From contig NW_027478161.1 in assembly GCF_051020975.1 (NCBI RefSeq), positions 26,138,001-26,202,000 on the forward strand: a stretch of 64,000 bases of DNA, written 5' to 3'. This document shows positions 37,645-51,500 of the stretch, one piece after another. The notes beneath the pieces are model-generated. The model was not told the origin of the DNA, did not search any database, and was given only the letters and a program-made list of their open reading frames with translations. A program made the position numbers and the translations under genes. This DNA comes from Osmia lignaria lignaria. Lineage: Eukaryota; Arthropoda; Insecta; Hymenoptera; Megachilidae. Numbering within the stretch: position 1 is the first letter of the stretch; every line of letters starts with the position of its first letter.

Positions 37645-39897
37645 GATCAGATGCGTAGTTCTCGAGATATATCAAGATATTTAAAAGTTCCGAAGCCGCA
37701 CCAACATAATAGAGATACAGAAACACAGTGGCCCCTTTCTTTGAGATAACTCTGCACTATTGCGAGCTGGAAATGCCACTTCCAGTTTAGCTGTGCAGAA
37801 GAAGAACAACAAGAAGAAGAAATATCATGAAATATGTCCGTCAGGACCCTTCCCTTGAGATAAATCTGCAAATATCTCGGAAACGAAGCGAGCTATGGCA
37901 AAATATTGAGAGACATTTTTTGTAGAGAATTATGTTTCCTACAATTTATGTTCTATGATATTTTTTGATCAGAAGCGCAGTTTTCGAGATATATCGAGAT
38001 ATTTAAAAGTTCCGAAGCCGCACCAACATAATACAGATTCAGAAACACCGTGGCCCCTTTCTTCGGGATAACTCTGCACTATTGCGAGCTGGAAATGCCA
38101 CTTCCAGTTTAGCTGTGCAGAAGAAGAACAACAAGAAGAAGAAATATCTCGAAATATGTCCGTTAGGACCCTTCCCTTGAGATAAATCTGCAAATATCTC
38201 GGAAACGAAGCGAGCTATGGCAAAACGTTAAGAGACCTTTTTTGTAGAGAATTATGTTTCCTACAATTTATGTTCTATGATATTTTTTGATCAGAAGCGT
38301 AGTTTTCCAGATATATCGAGATATTTAAAAGTTCCGAAGCCGCACCAACATAATAGAGATACAGAAACACCGTGGCCCCTTTCTTTGAGATAACTCTGCA
38401 CTATTGCGAGCTGGAAATGCCACTTCCAGTTTAGCTGTGCAGAAGAAGAACGACAAGAAGAAGAAATATCTCGAAATATGTCCGCCAGGCCCCTTCCCTT
38501 GAGATAAATCTGCAAATATCTCGGAAACGAAGCGAGCTATGGCAAAATGTTAAGAGACCTTTTTTGTAGAGAATTAAGGTTCCTTCTTTTTATGTTCTAT
38601 GATATTTTTCGATCAGATGCGTAGTTCTCGAGATATATCAAGATATTTGAAGTTCCGAAGCCGCACCAACATAATAGAGATACAGAAACACCGTGGCCCC
38701 ATTCTTTGAGATACCTCTGCACTATTGCGAGCTGGAAATGCCACTTCCAGTTTAGCTGTGCAGAAGAAGAACAACAAGAAGAAGAAATATCTCGAAATAT
38801 GTCCGTCAGGCCCCTTCCCTTGAGATATATCTGCAAATATCTCGGAAACGAAACGAGCTATGGCAAAATCTTAAGAGACCTTTTTTGTAGAGAATTATGT
38901 TTCCTACTTTTTATGTTCTATGATATTTTTTGATCAGATGCGTAGTTCTCGAGATAGATCAAGATATTTAAAAGTTCCGAAGCCGCACCAACATAATAGA
39001 GATACAGAAACACCGTGGCCCCTTTCTGTGAGATAACTCTGCACTATTACGAGCTGCAAATGCCACTTCCAGCTTAGCTGTGCAGAAGAAGAACAACAAG
39101 AAGAAGAAATATCTCGAAATATGTCCGTCAGGCCCCTTCCCTTGAGATCTATCTGCAAATATCTCGGAAACGAAACGAGCTATGGCAAAATCTTAAGAGA
39201 CCTTTTTTGTAGAGAATTATGTTTCCTACTTTTTATGTTCTATGATATTTTTTGATCAGATGCGTAGTTCTCGAGATAGATCAAGATATTTAAAAGTTCC
39301 GAAGCCGCACCAACATAATAGAGATACAGAAACACCGTGGCCCCTTTCTGTGAGATAACTCTGCACTATTGCGAGCTGCAAATGCCACTTCCAGCTTAGC
39401 TGTGCAGAAGAAGAACAACAAGAAGAAGAAATATCTCGAAATATGTCCGTCAGGCCCCATCCCTTGAGATATATCTGCAAATATCTCGGAAACGAAACGA
39501 GATATGGCAAAATCTTAAGAGACCTTTTTTGTAGAGAATTATGTTTCCTACTTTTTATGTTCTATGATATTTTTTGATCAGATGCGTAGTTCTCGAGATA
39601 GATCAAGATATTTAAAAGTTCCAAAGCCGCACCAACATAATAGAGATACAGAAACACCGTGGCCCCTTTCTTTGAGATAACTCTGCACTATTGCGAGCTG
39701 CAAATGCCACTTCCAGCTTAGCTGTGCAGAAGAAGAACAACAAGAAGAAGAAATATCTCGAAATATGTCCGTCAGGCCCCTTCCCTTGAGATATATCTGC
39801 AAATATCTCGGAAACGAAACGAGCTATGGCAAAATCTTAAGAAACCTTTTTTGTAGAGAATTATGTTTCCTACAATTTATGTTCTATGATATTTTTT

Positions 39898-42473
39898 GAT
39901 CAGATGCGTAGTTCTCGAGATATATTCAGATATTTAAAAGTTCCGAAGCGGCACCAACATAATAGAGATACAGAAACGCCGTGGCCCCTTTCTTTGAGGT
40001 AACTCTGCACTATTGCGAGCTGCAAATGCCACTTCCAGCTTAGCTGTGCAGAAGAAGAACAACAAGAAGAAGAAATATCTCGAAATATGTCCGTCAGGCC
40101 CCTTCCCTTGAGATAAATCTGCAAATATCTCGGAAACGAAGCGAGCTATGGCAAAATGTTAAGAGACCTTTTTTGTAGAGAATTAAGTTTCCCTCTTTTT
40201 ATGTTCTATGATATTTTTCGATCAGATGCGTAGTTCTCGAGATATATCAAGATATTTAAAAGTTCCGAAGCCGCACCAACATAATAGAGATACAGAAACA
40301 CCGTGGCCCCTTTCTTTGAGATCACTCTGCACTATTGCGAGCTGCAAATGCCACTTCCAGCTTAGCTGTGCAGAAGAAGAGCAACAAGAAGAAGAAATAT
40401 CTCGAAATATGTCCGTCAGGCCCCTTCCCTTGAGATATATCTGCAAATATCTCGGAAACGAAACGAGCTATGGCAAAATCTTAAGAGACCTTTTTTGTAG
40501 AGAATTATGTTTCCTACAATTTATGTTCTATGATATTTTTCGATCAGATGCGTAGTTCTCGAGATATATCAAGATATTTAAAAGTTCCGAAGCCGCACCA
40601 ACATAATAGAGATACAGAAACACAGTGGCCCCTTTCTTTGAGATAACTCTGCACTATTGCGAGCTGGAAATGCCACTTCCAGTTTAGCTGTGCAGAAGAA
40701 GAACAACAAGAAGAAGAAATATCCCGAAATATGTCCGTCAGGACCCTTCCCTTGAGATAAATCTGCAAATATCTCGGAAACGAAGCGAGCTATGGCAAAA
40801 TGTTGAGAGACCTTTTTTGTAGAGAATTATGTTTCCTACAATTTATGTTCTATGATATTATTTGATCAGATGCGTAGTTCTCGAGATATATCAAGATATT
40901 TAAAAGTTCCGAAGCCGCACCAACATAATAGAGATACAGAAACACCGTGGCCCCTTTCTTTGAGATAACTCTGCAGTATTGCGAGCTGCAAATGCCACTT
41001 CCAGCTTAGCTGTGCAGAGGAAGAACAACAAGAAGAAGAAATATCTCGAAATATGTCCGTCAGGCCAGTTCCTTTGAGCTGAATCTGCAAATATCTCGGA
41101 AACGAAGCGAGCTATGGCAAAATGTTAAGAGACGTTTTTTGTAGAGAATTATGTTTCCTACAATTTATGTTCTATGATATTTTTTGATCAGAAGCGTAGT
41201 TTTCGAGATATATCGAGATATTTAAAAGTTCCGAAGCCGCACCAACATAATAGGGATACAGAAACACCGTGGCCCCTTTCTTTGAGATAACTCTGCACTA
41301 GTGCGAGCCGCAAATGCCACTTCCAGCTTAGCTGTGCAGAAGAAGAACAACAAGAAGAAGAAATATCTCGAAATATGTCCGTCAGGCCCCTTCCCTTGAG
41401 ATAAATCTGCAAATATCTCGGAAACCAAGCGAGCTATGGCAAAATGTTAAGAGACCTTTTTTGTAGAGAATTAAGTTTCATACTTTTTATGTTCTATGAT
41501 ATTTTTTGATCAGATGCGTAGTTCTCGAGATATATCAAGATATTTAAAAGTTCCGAAGCCGCACCAACATAATAGAGATACAGAAACACCGTGGCCCCTT
41601 TCTTTGAGATAACTCTGCACTAGTGCGAGCCGCAAATGCCACTTCCAGCTTAGCTGTGCAGAAGAAGAACAACAAGAAGAAGGAGTATCTCGAAATATGT
41701 CCGTCAGGCCCCTACCCGTGAGATATATCTGCAAATATCTCGGAAACGACGCGAGCTATGGCAAAATGTTAAGAGACCTTTTTTGTAGAGAATTATGTTT
41801 CCTACAATTTATGTTCTATGATATTTTTTGATCAGAAGCGTAGTTTTCGAGATATATCGAGATATTTAAAAGTTCCGAAGCCGCACCAACATAATAGAGA
41901 TACAGAAACACCGTGGCCCCTTTCTTTGAGATAACTCTGCACTATTGCGAGCTGTAAATGCCACTACCAGCTTAGCTGTGCAGAAGAAGAACAACAAGAA
42001 GAAGAAATATCTCGAAATATGTCTGTCAGGCCCCTTCCCTTGAGATATATCTGCAAATATCTCGGAAACGAAGCGAGCTATGGCAAAATGTTAAGAGACC
42101 TTTTTTGTAGAGAATAATGTTTCCTACAATTTATGTTCTATGATATTTTTTGATCAAAAGCGTAGTTTTCGAGATATATCGAGATATTTAAAAGTTCCGA
42201 AGCCGCACCAACATAATAGAGATACAGAAACACCGTGGCCCCTTTCGTTGAGATAACTCTGCAGTAGTGCGAGCCGCAAATGCCACTTCCAGCTTAGCTG
42301 TGCAGAAGAAGAACAACAAGAAGAAGAAATATCTCGAAATATGTCCGTCAGGCCCCTTCCCTTGAGATAAATCTGCACATATCTCGGAAACGAAGCGAGC
42401 TATGGCAAAATGTTAAGAGACCTTTTTTGTAGAGAATTAAGTTTCCTACTTTTTATGTTCTATGATATTTTTT
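39898..42473 (+). repeat. Irregular stretch of eight monomers, many private changes
   Basis: No long block here recurs elsewhere in order. Private changes include GAGATCACTC (40,319), GAAGAGCAACAAG (40,377 region), AAGAAGGAGTATC and CCTACCCGTGAG near 41,680-41,720, ACTACCAG near 41,963 and ATCAAAAGCG near 42,155. The unit at 40,864 repeats the CCAGTTCCTTTGAGCTG type of 9,954. The GTGCGAGCCGC variant, common from here to the right end, first appears at 41,186. Confidence 0.75.
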
Positions 42474-43439
42474 GATCAGATGCGTAGTTCTTGAGATATA
42501 TCAAGATATTTAAAAGTTCCGAAGCCGCACCAACATAATAGAGATACAGAAACACCGTGGCCCCTTTCTTTGAGATAACTCTGCACTAGTGCGAGCCGCA
42601 AATGCCACTTCCAGCTTAGCTGTGCAGAAGAAGAACAACAAGAAGAAGAAATATCTCGAAATATGTCCGTCAGGCCCCTTCCCTTGAGATATATCTGCAA
42701 ATATCTCGGAAACGAAGCGAACTATGGCAAAATGTTGAGAGACCTTTTTTGTAGAGAATTAAGTTTCCTACTTTTTATGTTCTATGATATTTTTTGATCA
42801 GATGCGTAGTTCTCGAGATATATCAAGATATTTAAAAGTTCCGAAGCCGCACCAACATAATAGAGATACAGAAACACCGTGGCCCCTTTCTTTGAGATAA
42901 CTCTGCACTATTGCGAGCTGGAAATGCCACTTCCAGTTTAGCTGTGCAGAAGAAGAACAACAAGAAGAAGAAATATCCCGAAATATGTCCGTCAGGACCC
43001 TTCCCTTGAGATAAATCTGCAAATATCTCGGAAACGAAGCGCGCTATGGCAAAATGTTGAGAGACCTTTTTTGTAGAGAATTATGTTTCCTACAATTTAT
43101 GTTCTATGATATTTTTTGATCAGAAGCGCAGTTTTCGAGATATATCGAGATATTTAAAAGTTCCGAAGCCGCACCAACATAATACAGATTCAGAAACACC
43201 GTGGCCCCTTTCTTCGGGATAACTCTGCACTATTGCGAGCTGCAAATGCCACTTCCAGCTTAGCTGTGCAGAAGAAGAACAACAAGAAGAAGAAATATCT
43301 CGAAATATGTCCGTTAGGACCCTTCCCTTGAGATAAATCTGCAAATATCTCGGAAACGAAGCGAGCTATGGCAAAACGTTAAGAGACCTTTTTTGTAGAG
43401 AATTAAGTTTCCTACTTTTTATGTTCTATGATATTTTTT
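42474..43439 (+). repeat. 3-monomer repeat, copy 1 (966 bp)
   Basis: Three monomers: one with GTTCTTGAGATATATC and AGCGAACTATGG, one with ATATCCCGAAATATG and AAGCGCGCTATGG (N), and a P unit. They recur at 43,440-44,405. The P unit of this copy (43,118) has a tract from the other hairpin class and a different tail (AATTAAG, CCTACTTTTT), so the duplication junction lies in its tail. Confidence 0.85.
43118..43439 (+). repeat. P monomer with an internal gene-conversion-like tract
   Basis: P markers lie on both sides (TACAGATTC and CTTCGGGAT on the left, CGTTAGGACCC and AAACGTTAAG on the right). The hairpin segment between them has GCTGCAAATG and CCAGCTTA of the other class. The replaced tract is confined to about 43,217-43,315. 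A short conversion or double crossover fits better than several independent point changes. Confidence 0.65.
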
Positions 43440-44405
43440 GATCAGATGCGTAGTTCTTGAGATATATCAAGATATTTAAAAGTTCCGAAGCCGCACCAAC
43501 ATAATAGAGATACAGAAACACCGTGGCCCCTTTCTTTGAGATAACTCTGCACTAGTGCGAGCCGCAAATGCCACTTCCAGCTTAGCTGTGCAGAAGAAGA
43601 ACAACAAGAAGAAGAAATATCTCGAAATATGTCCGTCAGGCCCCTTCCCTTGAGATATATCTGCAAATATCTCGGAAACGAAGCGAACTATGGCAAAATG
43701 TTGAGAGACCTTTTTTGTAGAGAATTAAGTTTCCTACTTTTTATGTTCTATGATATTTTTTGATCAGATGCGTAGTTCTCGAGATATATCAAGATATTTA
43801 AAAGTTCCGAAGCCGCACCAACATAATAGAGATACAGAAACACCGTGGCCCCTTTCTTTGAGATAACTCTGCACTATTGCGAGCTGGAAATGCCACTTCC
43901 AGTTTAGCTGTGCAGAAGAAGAACAACAAGAAGAAGAAATATCCCGAAATATGTCCGTCAGGACCCTTCCCTTGAGATAAATCTGCAAATATCTCGGAAA
44001 CGAAGCGCGCTATGGCAAAATGTTGAGAGACCTTTTTTGTAGAGAATTATGTTTCCTACAATTTATGTTCTATGATATTTTTTGATCAGAAGCGCAGTTT
44101 TCGAGATATATCGAGATATTTAAAAGTTCCGAAGCCGCACCAACATAATACAGATTCAGAAACACCGTGGCCCCTTTCTTCGGGATAACTCTGCACTATT
44201 GCGAGCTGGAAATGCCACTTCCAGTTTAGCTGTGCAGAAGAAGAACAACAAGAAGAAGAAATATCTCGAAATATGTCCGTTAGGACCCTTCCCTTGAGAT
44301 AAATCTGCAAATATCTCGGAAACGAAGCGAGCTATGGCAAAACGTTAAGAGACCTTTTTTGTAGAGAATTATGTTTCCTACAATTTATGTTCTATGATAT
44401 TTTTT
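43440..44405 (+). repeat. 3-monomer repeat, copy 2 (966 bp)
   Basis: It matches 42,474-43,439 monomer by monomer, including GTTCTTGAG and AAGCGCGCTATGG. Its P unit (44,084) is the usual P and leads into the K-C-E-T cassette. Confidence 0.85.
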
Positions 44406-47400
44406 GATCAGAAGCGTAGTTTTCGAGATATATCGAGATATTTAAAAGTTCCGAAGCCGCACCAACATAATAGAGATACGGAACCACCGTGGCCCCTGTC
44501 TTTGAGATAACTCTGCACTATTGCGAGCTGGAAATGCCACTTCCAGTTTAGCTGTGCAGAAGAAGAACGACAAGAAGAAGAAATATCTCGAAATATGTCC
44601 GCCAGGCCCCTTCCCTTGAGATAGATCTGCAAATATCTCGGAAACGAAGCGAGCTATGGCAAAATGTTAAGGAACCTTTTTTGTAGAGAATTAAGTTTGC
44701 TACTTTTTATGTTCTGTGATATTTTTTGATCAGATGCGTAGTTCTCGACATATATCAAGATATTTAAAAGTTCCGAAGCCGCACCGACATAATAGAGATA
44801 CAGAAACACCGTGGCCCCTTTCTTTGAGATAACTCTGCACTATTGCGAGCTGCAAATGCCACTTCCAGCTTAGCTGTGCAGAAGAAGAACAACAAGAAGA
44901 AGAAATATCTCGAAATATGTCCGTCAGGCCCCTTCCCTTGAGATATATCTGCAAATATCTCGGAAACGAAACGAGCTATGGCAAAATCTTAAGAGACCTT
45001 TTTTGTAGAGAATTATGTTTCCTACAATTTATGTTCTATGATATTGTTTGATCAGATGCGTAGTTCTCGAGATATATCCAGATATTCAAAAGTTCCGAAG
45101 CGGCACCAACATAATAGAGATACAGAAACACCGTGGCCCCTTTCTTTGAGGTAACTCTGCACTATTGCGAGCTGCAAATGCCACTTCCAGCTTAGCTGTG
45201 CAGAAGAAGAACAACAAGAAGAAGAAATATCTCGAAATATGTCCGTCAGGCCCCTTCCCTTGAGATAAATCTGCAAATATCTCGGAAACGAAGCGAGCTA
45301 TGGCAAAATGTTAAGAGACCTTTTTTGTAGAGAATTAAGTTTCCTTCTTTTTATGTTCTATGATATTTTTCGATCAGATGCGTAGTTCTCGAGATATATC
45401 AAGATATTTGAAGTTCCGAAGCCGCACCAACATAATAGAGATACAGAAACACAGTGGCCCCATTCTTTGAGATACCTCTGCACTATTGCGAGCTGGAAAT
45501 GCCACTTCCAGTTTAGCTGTGCAGAAGAAGAACAACAAGAAGAAGAAATATCTCGAAATATGTCCGTCAGGCCCCTTCCCTTGAGATATATCTGCAAATA
45601 TCTCGGAAACGAAACGAGCTATGGCAAAATCTTAAGAGACCTTTTTTGTAGAGAATTATGATTCCTACTTTTTATGTTCTATGATATTTTTTGATCAGAT
45701 GCGTAGTTCTCGAGATAGATCAAGATATTTAAAAGTTCCGAAGCTGCACCAACATAATAGAGGTACAGAAACACCGTGGCCTCTTTCTTTGAGATAACTC
45801 TGCACTATTGCGAGCTGCAAATGCCACTTCCAGCTTAGCTGTGCAGAAGAAGAACAACAAGAAGAAGAAATATCTCGAAATATGTCCGTCAGTCCTCTTC
45901 CCTTGAGATAAATCTGCAAATATCTCGGAAACGAAGCGAGCTATGGCAAAATGTTAAGAGACCTTTTTTGTAGAGAATTAAGTTTCCTACTTTTTATGTT
46001 CTATGATATTTTTTGATCAGATGCGTAGTTCTCGAGATATATCAAGATATTTAAAAGTTCCGAAGCCGCACCAACATAATAGAGATACAGAAACACCGTG
46101 GCCCCTTTCTGTGAGATAACTCTGCACTATTGCGAGCTGCAAATGCCACTTCCAGCTTAGCTGTGCAGAAGAAGAACAACAAGAAGAAGAAATATCTCGA
46201 AATATGTCCGTCAGGCCCCTTCCCTTGAGATATATCTGCAAATATCTCGGAAACGAAACGAGCTATGGCAAAATCTTAAGAGACCTTTTTTGTAGAGAAT
46301 TATGTTTCCTACAATTTATGTTCTATGATATTTTTTGATCAGATGCGTAGTTCTCGAGATATATCCAGATATTTAAAAGTTCCGAACCGGCACCAACATA
46401 ATAGAGATACAGAAACACCGTGGCCCCTTTCTTTGAGGTAACTCTGCACTATTGCGAGCTGCAAATGCCACTTCCAGCTTAGCTGTGCAGAAGAAGAACA
46501 ACAAGAAGAAGAAATATCTCGAAATATGTCCGTCAGGCCCCTTCCCTTGAGATAAATCTGCAAATATCTCGGAAGCGAAGCGAGCTATGGCAAAATGTTT
46601 AGAGACCTTCCTTGTAGAGAAATAAGTTTCCTACTTTTTATGTAGTATGATATTTTTTGATCAGAAGCGTAGTTCTCGAGATATATCAAGATATTTAAAA
46701 GTTCCGAAGCCGCACCAACATAATAGAGATACAGAAACACCGTGGCCCCTTTCTTTGAGATAACTCTGCACTATTGCGCGCTGCAAATGCCACTTCCAGC
46801 TTAGCTGTGCAGAAGAAGAACAACAAGAAGAAGAAATATCTCGAAATATGTCCGTCAGGCCCCTTCCCTTGAGATAAATCTGCAAATATCTCGGAAACGA
46901 AGCGAGCTACGGCAAAATGTTAAGAGACCTTTTTTGTAGAGAATTACGTTTCCTACTTTTTACGTTCTATGATATTTTTTGATCAGATGCGTAGTTCTCG
47001 AGTTATATCAAGATATTTAAAAGTTCCGAAGCCGCACCAACATAATAGAGATACAGAAACACCGTGGCCCCTTTCTTTGAGATAAGTCTGCACTAGTGCG
47101 AGCCGCAAATGCCACTTCCAGCTTAGCTGTGCAGAAGAAGAACAACAAGAAGAAGAAATATCTCGAAATATGTCCGTCAGGCCCCTTCCCTTGAGATAAA
47201 TCTGCAAATATCTCGGAAACGAAGCGAGCTATGGCAAAATGTTAAGAGACGTTTTTTGTAGAGAATTATGTTTCCTACAATTTATGTTCTATGATATTTT
47301 TTGATCAGAAGCGTAGTTCTCGAGATATATCGAGATATTTAAAAGTTCCGAAGCCGCACCAACATAATAGGGATACAGAAACACCGTGGCCCCTTTCTTT

Positions 47401-48590
47401 GAGATAACTCTGCACTAGTGCGAGCCGCAAATGCCACTTCCAGCTTAGCTGTGCAGAAGAAGAACAACAAGAAGAAGAAATATCTCGAAATATGTCCGTC
47501 AGGCCCCTTCCCTTGAGATAAATCTGCAAATATCTCGGAAACGAAGAGAGCTATGGCAAAATGTTAAGAGACCTTTTTTGTAGAGAATTAAGTTTCCTAC
47601 TTTTCATGTTCTATGATATTTTTTGATCAGATGCGTAGTTCTCGAGATATATCAAGATATTTAAAAGTTCCGAAGCCGCACCAACATAATAGAGATACAG
47701 AAACACCGTGGCCCCTTTCTTTGAGATAACTGTGCACTAGTGCGAGCCGCAAATGCCACTTCCAGCTTAGCTGTGCAGAAGAAGAACAACAAGAAGAAGA
47801 AATATCTCGAAATATGTCCGTCAGGCCCCTTCCCTTGAGATAAATCTGCAAATGTCTCGGAAACGAAGCGAGCTATGGCAAAATGTTAAGATACCTTTTT
47901 TGTAGAGAATTAAGTTTCCTACTTTTTATGTTCTATGATATTTTTCGATCAGAGGCGTAGTTCTCGAGATATATCAAGATATTTAAAAGTTCCGAAGCCG
48001 CACCAACATAATAGAGATACAGAAACACCGTGGCCCCTTTCTTTGAGATAACTCTGCACTATTGCGCGCTGCAAATGCCACTTCCAGCTTAGCTGTGCAG
48101 AAGAAGAACAACAAGAAGAAGAAATATCTCGAAATATGTCCGTCAGGCCCCTTCCCTTGAGATAAATCTGCAAATGTCTCGGAAACGAAGCGAGCTATGG
48201 CAAAATGTTAAGAGACCTTTTTTGTAGAGAATTACGTTTCCTACTTTTTACGTTCTATGATATTTTTTGATCAGATGCGTAGTTCTCGAGATATATCAAG
48301 ATATTTAAAAGTTCCGAAGCCGCACCAACATAATAGAGATACAGAAACACCGTGGCCCCTTTCTTTGAGATAAGTCTGCACTAGTGCGAGCCGCAAATGC
48401 CACTTCCAGCTTAGCTGTGCAGAAGAAGAACAACAAGAAGAAGAAATATCTCGAAATATGTCCGTCAGGCCCCTTCCCTTGAGATATATCTGCAAATATC
48501 TCGGAAACGAAGCGAACTATGGCAAAATGTTGAGAGACCTTTTTTGTAGAGAATTAAGTTTCCTACTTTTTATGTTCTATGATATTTTTT
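44084..48590 (+). repeat. 16-monomer HOR, incomplete first copy (14 monomers from P)
   Basis: Order: P, K, C, E, T, S, TGTGAGATAAC unit, E-like, HLQR unit (GCGCGCTGC, TTTTTACGTTC), GAGTTATATC unit, AGGGATAC unit, ACTGTGCAC unit, second GCGCGCTGC unit (AGAGGCG, AAATGTCTCGG), GATAAGTCTGC unit. The whole run recurs at an offset of 12,234 bp at 56,318-60,824. The two monomers expected before P (FPD type, N) are represented by N at 43,762. Confidence 0.88.
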
Positions 48591-51500
48591 GATCAGATGC
48601 GTAGTTCTCGAGATATATCAAGATATTTAAAAGTTCCGAAGCCGCACCAACATAATAGAGATACAGAAACACCGTGGCCCCTTTCTTTGAGATAACTCTG
48701 CACTATTGCGAGCTGCAAATGCCACTTCCAGCTTAGCTGTGCAGAAGAAGAACAACAAGAAGAAGAAATATCTGGAAATATGTCCGTCAGGCCCCTTCCC
48801 TTGAGATATATCTGCAAATATCTCGGAAACAAAGCGAGTTATGGCAAAATGTTAAGAGACCTTTTTTGTAGAGAATTAAGTTTCCTACTTTTTATGTTCT
48901 ATGATATTTTTTGATCAGATGCGTAGTTCTCGAGATATATCAAGATATTTAAAAGTTCCGAAGCCGCACCAACATAATAGAGATACAGAAACACCGTGGC
49001 CCCTTTCTTTGAGATAACTCTGCACTATTGCGAGCTGGAAATGCCACTTCCAGTTTAGCTGTGCAGAAGAAGAACAACAAGAAGAAGAAATATCCCGAAA
49101 TATGTCCGTCAGGACCCTTCCCTTGAGATAAATCTGCAAATATCTCGGAAACGAAGCGCGCTATGGCAAAATGTTGAGAGACCTTTTTTGTAGAGAATTA
49201 TGTTTCCTACAATTTATGTTCTATGATATTTTTTGATCAGAAGCGCAGTTTTCGAGATATATCGAGATATTTAAAAGTTCCGAAGCCGCACCAACATAAT
49301 ACAGATTCAGAAACACCGTGGCCCCTTTCTTCGGGATAACTCTGCACTATTGCGAGCTGGAAATGCCACTTCCAGTTTAGCTGTGCAGAAGAAGAACAAC
49401 AAGAAGAAGAAACATCTCGAAATATGTCCGTTAGGACCCTTCCCTTGAGATAAATCTGCAAATATCTCGGAAACGAAGCGAGCTATGGCAAAACGTTAAG
49501 AGACCTTTTTTGTAGAGAATTATGTTTCCTACAATTTATGTTCTATGATATTTTTTGATCAGAAGCGTAGTTTTCGAGATATATCGAGATATTTAAAAGT
49601 TCCGAAGCCGCACCAACATAATAGAGATACAGAAACACCGTGGCCCCTGTCTTTGAGATAACTCTGCACTATTGCGAGCTGGAAATGCCACTTCCAGTTT
49701 AGCTGTGCAGAAGAAGAACGACAAGAAGAAGAAATATCTCGAAATATGTCCGCCAGGCCCCTTCCCTTGAGATAGATCTGCAAATATCTCGGAAACGAAG
49801 CGAGCTATGGCAAAATGTTAAGGAACCTTTTTTGTAGAGAATTAAGTTTCCTTCGTTTTATGTTCTATGATATTTTTCGATCAGATGCGTAGTTCTCGAG
49901 ATATATCAAGATATTTGAAGTTCCGAAGCCGCACCAACATAATAGAGATACAGAAACACAGTGGCCCCATTCTTTGAGATACCTCTGCACTATTGCGAGC
50001 TGGAAATGCCACTTCCAGTTTAGCTGTGCAGAAGAAGAACAACAAGAAGAAGAAATATCTCGAAATATGTCCGTCAGGCCCCTTCCCTTGAGATACATCT
50101 GCAAATATCTCGGAAACGAAACGAGCTATGGCAAAATCTTAAGAGACCTTTTTTGTAGAGAATTATGATTCCTACTTTTTATGTTCTATGATATTTTTTG
50201 ATCAGATGCGTAGTTCTCGAGATAGATCAAGATATTTAAAAGTTCCGAAGCTGCACCAACATAATAGAGGTACAGAAACACCGTGGCCTCTTTCTTTGAG
50301 ATAACTCTGCACTATTGCGAGCTGCAAATGCCACTTCCAGCTTAGCTGTGCAGAAGAAGAACAACAAGAAGAAGAAATATCTCGAAATATGTCCGTCAGT
50401 CCTCTTCCCTTGAGATAAATCTGCAAATATCTCGGAAACGAAGTGAGCTATGGCAAAATGTTAAGAGACCTTTTTTGTAGAGAATTAAGTTTCCTACTTT
50501 TTATGTTCTATGATATTTTTTGATCAGATGCGTAGTTCTCGAGATATATCAAGATATTTAAAAGTTCCGAAGCCGCACCAACATAATAGAGATACAGAAA
50601 CACCGTGGCCCCTTTCTGTGAGATAACTCTGCACTATTGCGAGCTGCAAATGCCACTTCCAGCTTAGCTGTGCAGAAGAAGAACAACAAGAAGAAGAAAT
50701 ATCTCGAAATATGTCCGTCAGGCCCCTTCCCTTGAGATATATCTGCAAATATCTCGGAAACGAAACGAGCTATGGCAAAATCTTAAGAGACCTTTTTTGT
50801 AGAGAATTATGTTTCCTACAATTTATGTTCTATGATATTTTTTGATCAGATGCGTAGTTCTCGAGATATATCCAGATATTTAAAAGTTCCGAAGCGGCAC
50901 CAACATAATAGAGATACAGAAACACCGTGGCCCCTTTCTTTGAGGTAACTCTGCACTATTGCGAGCTGCAAATGCCACTTCCAGCTTAGCTGTGCAGAAG
51001 AAGAACAACAAGAAGAAGAAATATCTCGAAATATGTCCGTCAGGCCCCTTCCCTTGAGATAAATCTGCAAATATCTCGGAAGCGAAGCGAGCTATGGCAA
51101 AATGTTTAGAGACCTTCCTTGTAGAGAAATAAGTTTCCTACTTTTTATGTAGTATGATATTTTTTGATCAGAAGCGTAGTTCTCGAGATATATCAAGATA
51201 TTTAAAAGTTCCGAAGCCGCACCAACATAATAGAGATACAGAAACACCGTGGCCCCTTTCTTTGAGATAACTCTGCACTATTGCGCGCTGCAAATGCCAC
51301 TTCCAGCTTAGCTGTGCAGAAGAAGAACAACAAGAAGAAGAAATATCTCGAAATATGTCCGTCAGGCCCCTTCCCTTGAGATAAATCTGCAAATATCTCG
51401 GAAACGAAGCGAGCTACGGCAAAATGTTAAGAGACCTTTTTTGTAGAGAATTACGTTTCCTACTTTTTACGTTCTATGATATTTTTTGATCAGATGCGTA

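Larger units (their letters stand above)
31852..39897 (+). repeat. Array segment related to the left end (K-C-E-T, G-T-D blocks)
   Basis: Order: P, K, C, E, T/P hybrid, R, F, H, P, G, T, D-like, E, T, S, H, P, R/F hybrid, H, P, G, T, D, D-like, S-like. It resembles 1-5,445 but contains two hybrid monomers and an internal near-repeat H-P-G-T (34,105-35,391 and 37,645-38,931, offset 3,540 bp). It looks like a duplicated and re-shuffled version of the left segment, or the reverse. Confidence 0.82.

Noticed and set aside
40208..40555. Plus-strand ATG open frame of 115 codons (and 111-codon ones at 15,416, 20,246 and 24,434)
   Set aside because: The frame is open only where TTTTTTGATC is TTTTTCGATC and GATAAC is changed. 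It crosses a monomer boundary, and 322 is not a multiple of three, so no longer product is built. No domain or coding signature is seen.
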